This document shows, one piece after another, positions 28,738 through 38,168 of a stretch of DNA of 64,000 bases. The stretch comes from CAWCKS01 sp963796195. Lineage in GTDB: Bacteria; Pseudomonadota; Alphaproteobacteria; Rhizobiales; Xanthobacteraceae. A model generated the notes under the pieces. It saw only the letters and a list, made by a program, of their open reading frames with translations, had not been told where the DNA came from and did no database searches. The DNA is taken from NCBI GenBank assembly GCA_963796195.1, contig CAWCKS010000014.1, forward strand, positions 682,001 to 746,000. The letters are read 5' to 3'. Each line of letters begins with the position of its first letter. Within the stretch, counting starts at the first letter, position 1. Made by a program: the position numbers and the translations under genes.

Positions 28738-30928
28738 TTAGTGTTGCGCCGCTGCCGACGGCATCGCGCTGGCTTCCTGCTCGCTGGCGCTCGTGCCCGC
28801 GGCCTGCGGCGCAAGCTTCGACGCCGCCGCTGCGATAGCCCGGAAGCGCACGCGATAAACCGCAAAATTCTCTGCGACGCGCTGCACGTAGTTGCGCGTC
28901 TCGGCAAGCGGGATGCGCTCGACCCAATCGACCGGATCGACATTGGGGTCGCGCGGATCGCCGTGCGCCTTGATCCATTCGCGCACCCGGCCGCGCCCGG
29001 CATTGTAGCCAGCGAACACCATGATGTGGCAGCCCTTGTATTCGGACAGCAGCGCGCTCAGTTCGGCCGCGCCCATCTGGGTGTTGTAGACGCTGTCGTT
29101 GACCATGCGATCCCAGTCGTAGCTGACGCCGAAGCGCTTTGCGGTATCGCGGCCGGCTTCCGGCGTAACCTGCATCAGTCCAACAGCATTGGCCGACGAG
29201 CGGTCGCGCGGATTGAACGCACTCTCGGTGCGCGCCACCGCATAGGTCATGCTGCGGCCGATGTCGGGCGCGATCGGGGTATGCTGCGGGATGCCGATGG
29301 TCGGGAAGGCGTACGGATCAACCGCAAGCCCGCGCGCCAGCGCCGCTTTGCCGATCTCGAGCATCGAGCGGGCATCGTTGCGTTTGCCGGCAAGTTCGCC
29401 GAGCGCCGCTAGCAGCTGCGCGTCATTGCTCTGCTCGCCGAGCGCAGCAAAAAAGCTCACCACAGTGTCGCGCTCGCCGACCTCATAAAGCATGTCGGCG
29501 GCATGGACGAGTTCGTCGGTCAGCATGACGTCATGCGTCGGCTCGGCCTGCGGCGCCGAGCGCAGCGAGATGGCATCGACACCGAGTTTTGCACGCGCGA
29601 GTTGGCCATAGTAGGCCGTCGTGAAACGGGCCGCCGCTTCGTAGTTGTTCCACATCGCCGCGCTGTCGCCGAGCGCTTCGGCTGCGCGACCGCGCCAGTA
29701 GTTTGCCCGCGCCATCACGATCGGATCGGTTGAGCCTTCATCGATGTGGGCGAAATGCTCCCGCGCGGTCTTCGCGTCGTTGAGGTAGCGCAGCGCGATC
29801 CAGCCGGACATGAAATGGAATTCGGCGCGATAATTGTCGCTGGCCGGCACCGCCGCGGTGCGCGACACGTCATAGGCCGCCTGGAACTGGTTCATGTCGA
29901 GCAGCTTGCGCGCCAAGAGGCGCCGCGTCCGCCACCACTCGTCGGTATCCTGCGCCGCCATGGTCGCCTGCGGCGCCTCGATCGTGAGCGCGCGCAGCAT
30001 CGGCGATCTTGTTCTGGCGCATCAGCCAGTTGATGCGGCAGAGCGTGTAGCCGAGATCCTGCCGCGCCGAGGCCGACACGTCGTTGAGCAGGCTCTCGGC
30101 CTTCTTCTCACTGCCGTTGGCGGCGATGCAGGCCTTCACGATCGCGGCATCGTCGCTGCCGAGCCGCTGGGCGGCGCGCGATGCGGCCGACATATCCTTT
30201 GCGCCAATGCGCTTGTCCATGCGGGCGCGATGGTCTTCGGCCCTGAGCAGACCGCGGAACGCATCGAGCACGTCGCTCTCGGTGCGGTCGGTCAGCTCGT
30301 CAGCGGCCCAGGCCTTGCGCACCTGGCTTGCGGCACCCTCGGTGTCGCCGCTCGCCAGCAGCGCGCGGGCCAGCGCGAAGCGGCCCTTGGCGGTGAGCGG
30401 TGCGTCGCCGATGAAGTTGCGCACGGTCGCAGCGTCAGCCTTCTCCTGCCACAGCCGCGCCTCGGCGCGGCGGCGCATCGCGTTGTTGCCGGGCCAGCCC
30501 GGCTCGCTGGCAATGAACGCGATGTAGCGGCTGAAGCCGACGTCGGCATCCGGGTGGCGCAGGATGAACCACTCGACGAGCTTTTGCGCGGTGGGATCGA
30601 CGATTTTCGCTTCGATCGCAGTCGCGTCCGCGGTCTTGCCCTTGCTTACCTGGTCCATCGCATCGCGGACCAGCGCGAGGTCGCCGGTCAGCGGCGGAGC
30701 ATCCGGTGCGCGCGCTTGTTCTTTCGCGGCGGGTTTGGATTTGGAATGCGCCGCGACGCGCGACTTCTTGCCGCCCTTGTGCGCGGTTTTCTGATGCCGC
30801 GCCGGGCTGTCGGATTTCTTCGCGTCGTGAGCCTGTTTGTGCTTCGCCGCCGCGAGCGCTTCGCCCGGTAGCGGCGCCAGCATGACCGACGTCAGCAAGC
30901 CGATCAGCGGCAGGAGCTGCCGCTTCAT
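28738..30928 (-). CDS. Soluble lytic murein transglycosylase (Slt, frame break)
   Basis: Periplasmic glycan-strand lyase. Signal peptide (MKRQLLPLIGLLTSVMLAPL), a Lys/Ala/Ser-rich linker (about 30-75), then a long alpha-helical superhelix of TPR-like repeats. The C-terminal lysozyme-like domain has the catalytic Glu in YAVARTESAFNPRDRS, followed by SANAVGLMQVTPEAGRD and AGYNAGRGRVREWI. The frame breaks at a GCGCGC run near 29998 (two bases lost or one gained). ATG 30928 with AGGTGA upstream is preferred to an in-frame TTG at 30949. It ends 24 bp after aroQ on the opposite strand. Confidence 0.88.
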
Positions 30929-31059
30929 TCCGTGGTCACCTGCATTCAACCCCCCGTCGAACGAAGAGACTGACTAACGGTTCGCGTACCTTGCGCGACG
31001 AATGATTTGGTATTGCCGCGAATTGTCGTAATGTCAAAGACAAACGTGGCAGAAAGTGG

Positions 31060-31433
31060 AAGCAACCGGGATCGAATGTACGAGAATGGGACATGTCGGT
31101 TGGGTTCCCGGACTCGCCGCAGCGCGTAGGATGGCAGGTTGAAGTGAATGTAAGCGACGTGCCGCGCAAAATCGTCATCGTCGCGCAGCGTATGCTCCCA
31201 AAAACGGCCCTGCCAAATACCACGCTCGCCCTTTGCCACACGACTCGCCGAGAGTCGCTCCACATGTGGAAATTGTCGCGAGAAGTTGGCTTTGATCAAT
31301 CGCCAGCGAACCGAGAAGTCGCGCGTCGCAACATGTCGATGTGCTCAACAAGCAGCCGTTGCCGACGGTCAGCCAGGTTGACCGTGAAGAAGAAACTCCC
31401 GCCTTCGACGAGGTTGTGGCGATAGCTGGTCAT
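31060..31433 (-). pseudogene. REP-associated tyrosine transposase (RAYT) relic
   Basis: The 5' part reads MTSYRHNLVEGGSFFFTVNL and RRQRLLVEHIDMLRRAT, the RAYT N-terminus. In another frame the 3' part reads RWRLIKANFSRQFPHVE, GERGIWQGRFWEHTLRDDDD and ARHVAYIHFN, the family C-terminal half with the Tyr/His region. The middle of about 40 residues, which carries the HUH motif in intact members, is missing, so the protein is dead. The end is decayed and placed approximately. A REPIN-like palindrome lies 24 bp upstream of its start. Confidence 0.8.
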
Positions 31434-31456
31434 GTCGAAAGAGTAGCACGACAAGC

Positions 31457-31540
31457 CGTAGGGTGGGTTGAGCGAACGCGAAACCCATCGATGCGCCAAA
31501 ACGAGAGCGATGGGTTTCGCTGCGCTCTACCCATCCTACG
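31457..31540. repeat. REPIN-like inverted repeat beside the RAYT relic
   Basis: Left arm 31457-31489 (starting CGTAGGGTGGGTTGAGCG) and right arm 31509-31540 (ending CTCTACCCATCCTACG) are inverted copies with about four differences over 32 bases, separated by 19 bases. The position next to a RAYT gene is the expected one for its cognate REP family. Confidence 0.8.
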
Positions 31541-31653
31541 AAACCGCCAATTCCGGTGCCTGCGCGCCTTCCGCTGCGGCCCTTCCCATGAAATGATGCC
31601 GCTCAAGCGGGCCGGCTTCTTGTGCCCGCACACAAAAATCGAGGGAGCGCACC

Positions 31654-33327
31654 ATGAACAAGCGCGAGACGGCTGGCGCCGCAGGCCGCGCCAATACGCT
31701 GCCGGCCAAGAGCACCGCCGAGGTCGTAGTCGAGAGCATCATCGCCTCAGGGATCGACACACTTTATTGCCTGCCCGGCGTGCAGAATGATCCCCTGTTC
31801 GATGTGCTCTGGCTCAATCAGAACAAGCTTCGGGTGATCCACTCGCGCCACGAACAGGGTGCCGCCTACATGGCGATGGGCGCGGCGCTTGCGACCGGCA
31901 AGCCGCAGGCCTGCTGTCTCGTACCCGGCGTCGGTTTCCTCAATGCCGCGGCGGCGCTCGCCACCGCCTACTCCACCAATGCGCCGGTGCTGACGCTGCT
32001 CGCGCACATCCCGCTGAACCAGATCGGCCGCGGCTATGGCGCGCTGCACGAGGTGGTCGACCAGACGCCGATCCTGCGCACCATGACCAAATACGCCGTG
32101 CGCATCGATACGCCGGCCGATGCGCCGCACATGATGCAGGCGGCGCTCACCGAGCTGGCCTCAGGGCGGCCACGTCCTGTCGGCGTCGAGGTGCCGACCG
32201 ACGTATGGGCCAACAAGGCGCCGGTGCCGACACTTGCCGCAGCCGAACCGCGGCAGGCGCCGATCGACTGGGCGCTGATCGAGCAGGCCGCCGACATGCT
32301 CGCCAAGGCCGAGCGGCCTTTGATCATCGTTGCCGGCGGTGCGCAGGGTGCTGCGCGCGAAATCCGGGAACTCGCCGAGCGGCTGCAGGCGCCGGTGTCG
32401 GCGTCGCGCAACGGCCATGGCGTGATGGATGCGCGGCACGCGCTGTCGGTGCAAACGCCGGTCGCGCATCAGCTGTGGGCCAAGGCCGACGTCGTGCTCG
32501 CGATCGGCACCCGGATGCCGGCTCCCTTACGAGTGTGGGGCACCGATGCGAAGCTGAAGATCATCCGCATCGACGCCGACTACGAGGAGATGAACCGCAT
32601 CGCGCGGCCGACGCTCGGCATCGTCGGCGACGCCCAGGCGAACGTCGCGGCGCTGCTCGAGGTGCTGCCGAAGGCTCAGACGTCGCGTGCGATGACGGGC
32701 GAGCTTGCCGGCATGAAGGAGAAGTTCGTTGCCGATGTGAACCGCGAGCTGCCGGAACAGACCGGCTGGATCAAGGCGCTGCGCACCGCACTGCCCGAGG
32801 ACGGCGTGCTGGTCGAGGAGATGACGCAGATCGGCTACGCCTCGCGCTTCGCGTTTCCGGTCTATAACCCGCGCAGCTACCTGACGTCGGGCTTCCAGGG
32901 CACGCTCGGCTGGGGTGTCGCCACCACGGTCGGTGTCAAGGCAGCGCTCGGCAACAAGCCGGTGGTTGGCATCAACGGCGACGGTGGCTTCATGTACACG
33001 ATGCCGGAGCTTGCCACCGCTGTGCACTTCAAGATCCCGGCGGTGTTCGTGCTGTTCAACGACAACGCCTTCGGCAACGTGCAGCGCACGCAGAAACTGC
33101 AGTTCAACGGCCATGTCATCGCGACCGACTTCACCAATCCGGACTTCGTGCGGATGGGCGACAGTTTTGGCGCGCTGGCAATGCGCGCGAAAACACCGGA
33201 TGAGCTGGTGAAGGCAATCGAGAAAGGTCTCGCCACCAATGACCGTCCGACGCTGATCGAGGTGCCGGTATCCGCGATGAAGAGCCCATTCCAGTTCATG
33301 GCGCTGGGGAAAGTCAGGGGGGCGTGA
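31654..33327 (+). CDS. Thiamine-diphosphate-dependent enzyme (acetolactate synthase-like)
   Basis: 557 residues with the full three-domain ThDP fold. The PYR domain has the catalytic Glu near the N-terminus (IHSRHEQGAAYMA). A central domain follows. The PP domain has the ThDP/Mg motif GDGGFMYTMPELATAVHFK ... NDNAFGN (about 442-470). GAGGGAGCG precedes ATG 31654. No small regulatory subunit is adjacent, so it is unlikely to be the biosynthetic acetolactate synthase. A decarboxylase or carboligase of unknown substrate is the safest call. A P450 gene follows on the same strand. Confidence 0.85.
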   Translation: MNKRETAGAAGRANTLPAKSTAEVVVESIIASGIDTLYCLPGVQNDPLFDVLWLNQNKLRVIHSRHEQGAAYMAMGAALATGKPQACCLVPGVGFLNAAAALATAYSTNAPVLTLLAHIPLNQIGRGYGALHEVVDQTPILRTMTKYAVRIDTPADAPHMMQAALTELASGRPRPVGVEVPTDVWANKAPVPTLAAAEPRQAPIDWALIEQAADMLAKAERPLIIVAGGAQGAAREIRELAERLQAPVSASRNGHGVMDARHALSVQTPVAHQLWAKADVVLAIGTRMPAPLRVWGTDAKLKIIRIDADYEEMNRIARPTLGIVGDAQANVAALLEVLPKAQTSRAMTGELAGMKEKFVADVNRELPEQTGWIKALRTALPEDGVLVEEMTQIGYASRFAFPVYNPRSYLTSGFQGTLGWGVATTVGVKAALGNKPVVGINGDGGFMYTMPELATAVHFKIPAVFVLFNDNAFGNVQRTQKLQFNGHVIATDFTNPDFVRMGDSFGALAMRAKTPDELVKAIEKGLATNDRPTLIEVPVSAMKSPFQFMALGKVRGA

Positions 33328-33335
33328 CGCAAGCG

Positions 33336-33472
33336 GTCGTCCCCGCGAAGGCGGGGACCCATACGCCGCAGCACAAGTGACTTCGCGATGACGGTTGAAA
33401 TACTGCCTTTGCATAAGTTCGATCAAGACTACGAGCACAGGGAGTATGGGTCCCCGCCTTCGCGGGGACGAC
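33336..33472. repeat. REPIN-like element with perfect 29-bp inverted arms
   Basis: Left arm 33336-33364 begins GTCGTCCCCGCGAAGGCGGG; right arm 33444-33472 is its exact reverse complement. Each arm itself forms a mini-hairpin (CCCCGC-GAAG-GCGGGG type). The element ends 4 bases before the P450 start codon. Confidence 0.9.
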
Positions 33473-33476
33473 TCTC

Positions 33477-34646
33477 ATGAGCACGGCGCCACGCGTCGAT
33501 ATCGACCTCAAGGCGTTCTGGGACGATCCTTATCCCGCGCTGGCAAAGCTCCGGCGCGAGGCGCCGATCGCCTTCGTGCCGCAGCTCGGCTCGACCCTGA
33601 TCACGAAGCGCGACGATATCTTCGTGTACGAGAAGCAGATCGACGTGTTCTCGTCGCATCAGCCCGAAGGCTTGATGAACAGGCTGATGGGCCAAAACAT
33701 GATGCGCAAGGATGGCGAGGCGCACATGGCCGAGCGGCGCGTCATCTTCCCGTCGATCTCGCCGCGCACGGTGAAGGAGCACTGGACGGCGCAGTTCCAG
33801 GGCCACGCGGATCGCATCCTCGACGCGCTCGAACCATCCGACACGATCGATTTCTGCCGCGATTTTGCGCTGCCGTTCTCGGCCGAGTGCCTGAAGTCGA
33901 TCACCGGCCTGACCAACCTGCGCTTTCAGGACATGAACGCGTGGTCGCAGGCGATGATCGACGGCGTTGCCAATTATATCGGCGACCCCGCGGTCGAGGC
34001 GCGCTGCCATGCGGCAACCGTTGGTATCGATGCGACGATCGATCAGCGCATCCCGCAATTGCGCGGCAAGGCGGATTTAAGCCTGCTCGGCGTGATGCTG
34101 GCGTCGGGCATGCCGATGGAGAGCGTGCGCGCCAACATCAAGCTCGCGATCTCGGGCGGCCAGAACGAGCCGCGCGACGCGGTGGCCGGCTGCGTCTGGG
34201 CGCTGCTGTCGCATCCCGACCAGCTCGAGCTCGCGCAGTCGGGCGAGGCGCCATGGCTCAACGTGTTCGAGGAATATGCGCGCTGGATTTCGCCGATTGG
34301 CATGTCGCCGCGACGGATCGCAAAACCGTTTGCGATCGGCGATATCGCGCTTGAGACCGAAGATCGCATCTTCTTCATGTTCGGCTCGGCCAACCGCGAC
34401 GAGGCGCATTTTGATCGCGCGGAAGAGTTCGACATCACCCGCGACGTCTCCAAGAGCATCGCGTTCGGCGCTGGGCCGCATTTCTGCGCCGGCGCCTGGG
34501 CTTCGCGCGCGATGGTCGCCGACGTCGCGCTGCCGACGATCTTTTCACGGTTGAAGGGACTGCGACTGCGCGAGGGCGAGCCGGTCCGGATCGGCGGCTG
34601 GGCGTTTCGCGGGCTGCTCAACCTGCCGGTGACCTGGGACGCGTAA
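33477..34646 (+). CDS. Cytochrome P450
   Basis: Haem monooxygenase of 389 residues, soluble bacterial type. Haem ligand Cys at about 337 in AFGAGPHFCAGAWASRAM. The K-helix region has FEEYARWISPI (ExxR). In the I-helix region, ISGGQNEPRDAVAG replaces the common AGxET by GGQNEP, so the oxygen-activating acid/Thr pair is unusual. The REP sequence just upstream supplies GGGGA 8 bases before ATG 33477. Redox partners are not adjacent. Substrate unknown. Confidence 0.9.
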   Translation: MSTAPRVDIDLKAFWDDPYPALAKLRREAPIAFVPQLGSTLITKRDDIFVYEKQIDVFSSHQPEGLMNRLMGQNMMRKDGEAHMAERRVIFPSISPRTVKEHWTAQFQGHADRILDALEPSDTIDFCRDFALPFSAECLKSITGLTNLRFQDMNAWSQAMIDGVANYIGDPAVEARCHAATVGIDATIDQRIPQLRGKADLSLLGVMLASGMPMESVRANIKLAISGGQNEPRDAVAGCVWALLSHPDQLELAQSGEAPWLNVFEEYARWISPIGMSPRRIAKPFAIGDIALETEDRIFFMFGSANRDEAHFDRAEEFDITRDVSKSIAFGAGPHFCAGAWASRAMVADVALPTIFSRLKGLRLREGEPVRIGGWAFRGLLNLPVTWDA

Positions 34647-34673
34647 GCGGCACTGTGGCACGGAATGGATAGC

Positions 34674-34797
34674 GTCGTCCCCGCGAACGCGGGGACCCAT
34701 ACGCCGCAGCAATTGTGAGACGAAGGACGGTTGTGACTACGGTAACGGCGTAGCAACTGGCACCGGGGCTATGGGTCCCCGCGTTCGCGGGGACGAC
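34674..34797. repeat. Second REPIN-like element of the same family
   Basis: Left arm 34674-34701 and right arm 34770-34797 are exact inverted copies of 28 bases (GTCGTCCCCGCGAACGCGGG...). They differ from the 33336 copy by one base that is changed in both arms together. The first bases of the spacer (GCCGCAGCA) are shared. Confidence 0.9.
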
Positions 34798-34806
34798 CGC
34801 TGAGAG

Positions 34807-35370
34807 TCACTTCCTTTTCTTCTTCCGCCCCGTCATCGCGGCGAGCGGATCGTCGTCGGCGCGCTTTGGCTTGCCGGGACGACGCCAGACCACACCCGGA
34901 AAGCCTTTCAGCGGCACCAGCGGCTCGCCGGTGTAGGCCCACTCCTGCAGCTCCTCGATGCCGATGTGATAGAGCGGCTGCCGCCCGGTGCGGCTCTCGA
35001 ACAGTGCGCGCGGGATGTTGATCATGTGTTTTGAGCGTGCGCGCTCGTAGAACAGCGGCGTGCCGCATACCGAACAGAAGTTTCGCGCGCTGCCGTTCGT
35101 CTTGTCTTCGAAACGCTTTACCAGGTCCGCGCCCCTGGTGAAGCGAAAACGCTTTTTCCAGCTGCCGACGTAGGTCGCATAGGCCGCGCCATGGGCGCGG
35201 CGGCTCGCCTGCGTATGATCGTGCCAGGCCCAGAACGCCGGAAAGTCGATCTCGAAGCGCACCCTGCCGCACAGGCAGCGGCCCGCGGCCGGCTTCAACG
35301 GCGCGATTTTCTTGCTGTTCGTCTCGTCAAGTTCTTCGCCGAACGGTGGCTCAAAAAGTGATGGCGACAT
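34807..35370 (-). CDS. GFA/CENP-V-fold protein lacking the second Cys cluster
   Basis: Zinc-binding fold of the glutathione-dependent formaldehyde-activating (Gfa) superfamily. The first site is present (AGRCLCGRVRFEI) and the last is present (NFCSVCGTPLF). The usual CHCxxC between them reads WAWHDHTQASRRAHGAAYA, so its Cys ligands are gone. The start is taken as ATG 35370 (MSPSLFEPPF). The C-terminus is very basic (GRKKKRK). It is probably a structural or binding variant; a glutathione role is unlikely. Confidence 0.78.
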   Translation of the reverse strand: MSPSLFEPPFGEELDETNSKKIAPLKPAAGRCLCGRVRFEIDFPAFWAWHDHTQASRRAHGAAYATYVGSWKKRFRFTRGADLVKRFEDKTNGSARNFCSVCGTPLFYERARSKHMINIPRALFESRTGRQPLYHIGIEELQEWAYTGEPLVPLKGFPGVVWRRPGKPKRADDDPLAAMTGRKKKRK

Positions 35371-35425
35371 TGATCGATGATGACCAGAATCTTGCCGCCT
35401 CACAAGGTTCGCGCGCGCCCCTGAG

Positions 35426-36841
35426 CTATTCACCTGGCGCTGCCTGGGCGGCGAGCTTGGCGAGGTTCATCTCGTGCGCGCCCTTGTCGATCCGGTACCA
35501 GGTCAGCACCACGGTCGCCGCGATGCCGAGCGCGAAGGTCAGCGGCATCAGGATCCAGATCAGGTTGTGCATGATCTGCGGATCCAGCGTCGCCGGATCG
35601 GCCTTGGGCGGAAACGCCACCAGCGCCAGCAGGATGCCCGGCAGGATCGAGGCCACACCGCTGATCAGCTTCTGCAGGAAAGTATCGGCGGCGAACAGCA
35701 GGCCCTCGGAACGCTTGCCGGTGCGAACCTGCACTTCCTCGACAATGTCGGCGATCATCGAAGAGACGATGATGAAGCCGGCGACGCCGAGCGCGATCTC
35801 GATGAAGCGATCGGCCAGCAGGATGACGAGCTGCGCCGATGTCCCGGGAGGGGGCATCAGGCCAAGCAGAGCGGCAACGTAAACCAGGTTGCCGGTCACC
35901 ACGGCGGCCAGGAACACCGCGACGCAGCTCTGCCGCTTGCCGAAGCGGCGCGACAGCGCTGGTGCGAACAGCGCGGCGACAAAACTGGCCGGCAGCGAAA
36001 TCAAATTCAACCACAACAGCTTTTCCGACGGCAGTTGCCAGAAATAAGTGCCGACATAGACCCGCAAGCCGTCATTGACGCCACGGTTGATGCCGTACAC
36101 GAGGCCGGAGATCGCGATCACCAGGAAATTCCAGTTCGCCAGCGTCGAGACGATGGCGCGGAAGGTCGCCGCAATGCCGCCGTCACGCACCGGCGCCGCC
36201 GACAATTTCGGAATCTGCCGGTGCGTGCCAAGCGCGGAGATGAAGATCGCGATCATCATGATGACGGCGATGGTGGCGCCAAGCGGCGCGTAGCCGGCGC
36301 GATTGAGCTGGCCAAACGGATGTTCCGGCGTCGATTTCAGGAACACACCGTAGGTCAACACCGTCATGATGCCGGCGCCGAAGGTGAAGAAGAACCAGCG
36401 AATGCTCACGAGGTTGGTGCGCCCGTGATAGTCGCGGGTCAGCTCCGGCAACAGTGCGCTCGACGGTATTTCGTGCACCGTGATCAGGAAACGCACCGCG
36501 ATCGCAAACACGATCAGCCAGGTCAGGAGTTCGGTCTGCGACATGCCTGCAGGCGGCGCCCACAGCAGCGCGACCGCGATCGCGAGCGGCACCGCGACCC
36601 CGTAGAGATACGGGTGGCGCCGGCCGAGCCGGGTCCGCGTGTGATCGGACATGTAACCGACAACCGGATCCCAGATCGCCTCGAGCACGATCGATCCCGC
36701 AAGCACCGCGCTCACCGCGGCGGCCGGCAAGCCGAGCACCTGGTTGTAGAACAACAGCAGCAGATTGAGCAGCTGCAGCTTGGCGCCAAACGCGATGGAG
36801 CCCATGCCGTAAGCCAGCCGCGTGGTGCGATTGGGGATCAT
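35426..36841 (-). CDS. GPH-family (MelB-like) sugar:cation symporter
   Basis: Twelve-helix transporter of the glycoside-pentoside-hexuronide family. Signatures: LAYGMGSIAFG at the start, EAIWDPVVGYMSDHTRTRLGRRHPYL (cation-binding Asp and the conserved loop), and LFAADTFLQKLISGVAS. ATG 36841 (MIPNRTTRLAYG) is the family start; the frame reaching 36970 adds a non-family tail. The ligand is not determinable. Confidence 0.88.
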   Translation of the reverse strand: MIPNRTTRLAYGMGSIAFGAKLQLLNLLLLFYNQVLGLPAAAVSAVLAGSIVLEAIWDPVVGYMSDHTRTRLGRRHPYLYGVAVPLAIAVALLWAPPAGMSQTELLTWLIVFAIAVRFLITVHEIPSSALLPELTRDYHGRTNLVSIRWFFFTFGAGIMTVLTYGVFLKSTPEHPFGQLNRAGYAPLGATIAVIMMIAIFISALGTHRQIPKLSAAPVRDGGIAATFRAIVSTLANWNFLVIAISGLVYGINRGVNDGLRVYVGTYFWQLPSEKLLWLNLISLPASFVAALFAPALSRRFGKRQSCVAVFLAAVVTGNLVYVAALLGLMPPPGTSAQLVILLADRFIEIALGVAGFIIVSSMIADIVEEVQVRTGKRSEGLLFAADTFLQKLISGVASILPGILLALVAFPPKADPATLDPQIMHNLIWILMPLTFALGIAATVVLTWYRIDKGAHEMNLAKLAAQAAPGE

Positions 36842-37337
36842 CGCGCCCCACCCGATTTCGAGTGCGCAATATCGTGGCGCGGCTGGTGTTGCAAGCAACG
36901 TCTCCCTGTCGGTTGTGGTCGGTGGAGCGGCCGATTTTTTGGCGGGTTCGGCCCGAAGATTTGGCGTCAACGTAAGATAGTGGGAAAGAGTCCGTCAATT
37001 CGCGATTGCTCTGAGATTGCTCAGTTTTACACCCGAGCCGGCACAGGGTGGACGGCGCTCTGTCGATCGCGCATTCGAGTAGAAATCCATGCCTTGCAGT
37101 GCCTCTGGAGGTCGCACCGGTCCTTCCTGTGGCCGCGACGGAACCATTTCACGTGTCATCCCTCAGTTTTGATGGGCAGCGACGCGTTCCGGGGATATGA
37201 ATCGTGCGATGGGGCGCTTGTTCATCCGATCGGAGGACGAACAGCCTTGTCGGTCAGCTTAAGTGCGGCCAGCGGTCCTCGTGTCGTTTGAGACGAGCCC
37301 CGATCGAAGAACTCAATTCATTCGAAAGGTCGATGCG
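36842..37337. other. Intergenic region between divergent genes
   Basis: About 500 bases between the symporter gene and the GFA gene. They should contain both promoters; I see no convincing gene, repeat or hairpin. Confidence 0.5.
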
Positions 37338-37760
37338 ATGCCTCATGTTGGAAGCTGCTTTTGCGGCGCGGTTGAGATCGAATGCACGGGCGCGCCGGAG
37401 GCAATGGGCTATTGCCATTGCCGCTCCTGCCGATCGTGGTCCGGCGGGCCGGTGAACGCCTTCAGCCTGTGGAAGCCGGAGAACGTCCGCGTCAGGTCAG
37501 GCAAGGAACACGTCGCGACATACCAGAAGAGCGCGCTCAGCCAGCGCCAGTACTGCACCAAGTGCGGCGGGCATTTGATGACCAACCATCCGCCGCTGAA
37601 GCTGGTCGACGTATTCGCGGCGACAATTCCGACCCTCGCCTTTGCGCCAGGCGTCCACGTCAACTACGCCGAGACCGTGCTGCCGATGCGCGACGGCCTG
37701 CCGAAGCTGAAGGATTTTCCCAAGGAGTTCGGCGGCACCGGCGAGACCGTGCTGGAATAA
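37338..37760 (+). CDS. GFA-family protein (canonical cysteine set)
   Basis: 140 residues with all three metal motifs of the Gfa fold: GSCFCGAVEIEC, GYCHCRSCRSWSGGP and RQYCTKCGGHL. ATG 37338 follows GAAAGG. A strong terminator follows at 37782. Members are often annotated as glutathione-dependent formaldehyde-activating enzymes, but most have no proven activity. Confidence 0.88.
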   Translation: MPHVGSCFCGAVEIECTGAPEAMGYCHCRSCRSWSGGPVNAFSLWKPENVRVRSGKEHVATYQKSALSQRQYCTKCGGHLMTNHPPLKLVDVFAATIPTLAFAPGVHVNYAETVLPMRDGLPKLKDFPKEFGGTGETVLE

Positions 37761-37781
37761 TCTAACCAGCCAAGTGCTGCA

Positions 37782-37810
37782 GCGCGCGCCGCTTTGGCGC
37801 GCGCTTTTTT
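37782..37810 (+). terminator. Rho-independent terminator of the GFA gene
   Basis: 9-bp perfect stem GCGCGCGCC/GGCGCGCGC with a GCTTT loop, then six T. Confidence 0.9.
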
Positions 37811-37961
37811 GTGCGTACGAAGGTTCACATCTCCTGTCACGAACTTGTGTATCCGACATTGGCAACTACGCGCGGCGTCGTCCGATCGCATGAAGCGAAG
37901 CGGCCGTTGCAGCGGCACTCTGCGCCCTCACCTCGCGGGTGGGCGCGTGGAGAGACGACGA

Positions 37962-38168
37962 ATGACCGTGCGACTGATTTATTCACGACCAATGGCAGTT
38001 TACGTCGCGGGTGACGAGCCGCGACGTGAAAGCAAACCATCATTGCTCGGGCGCCTCATCCGAATGCTGCTCGATGCCCTGCGGCACTCGCGCGCAAGGG
38101 CGGCGATGCGAGAACTGCGCCGCTACCAGCACCTCATCCACAAAGACGGCGGCGCCGACAAGACCTGA
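37962..38168 (+). CDS. Small DUF1127-like basic protein
   Basis: 68 residues starting MTVRLIYSRPMAVYVAGDE behind GGAGAG. The C-terminal half LLDALRHSRARAAMRELRRY is an Arg-rich helix of DUF1127 type. Such proteins in alphaproteobacteria act in phosphate and stress physiology and in RNA turnover; no specific role can be read here. The longer upstream frame from 37794 runs over the terminator and is not used. Confidence 0.6.
   Translation: MTVRLIYSRPMAVYVAGDEPRRESKPSLLGRLIRMLLDALRHSRARAAMRELRRYQHLIHKDGGADKT

Noticed and set aside
32527..33438. A 303-codon frame antisense to the TPP enzyme
   Set aside because: Shadow of a motif-rich + strand gene and crosses into a REPIN-like repeat.
31458..34797. 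CRISPR array suspected from repeated palindromes
   Set aside because: The repeats are few, unevenly spaced, inverted in pairs and interleaved with genes; no spacer pattern and no cas gene.
35474..37291. A 605-codon open frame on the + strand
   Set aside because: It is antisense to the GPH symporter gene, is a Gln/Arg/Asp-rich translation without motifs, and exists only because of high GC. The symporter frame carries clear family signatures.
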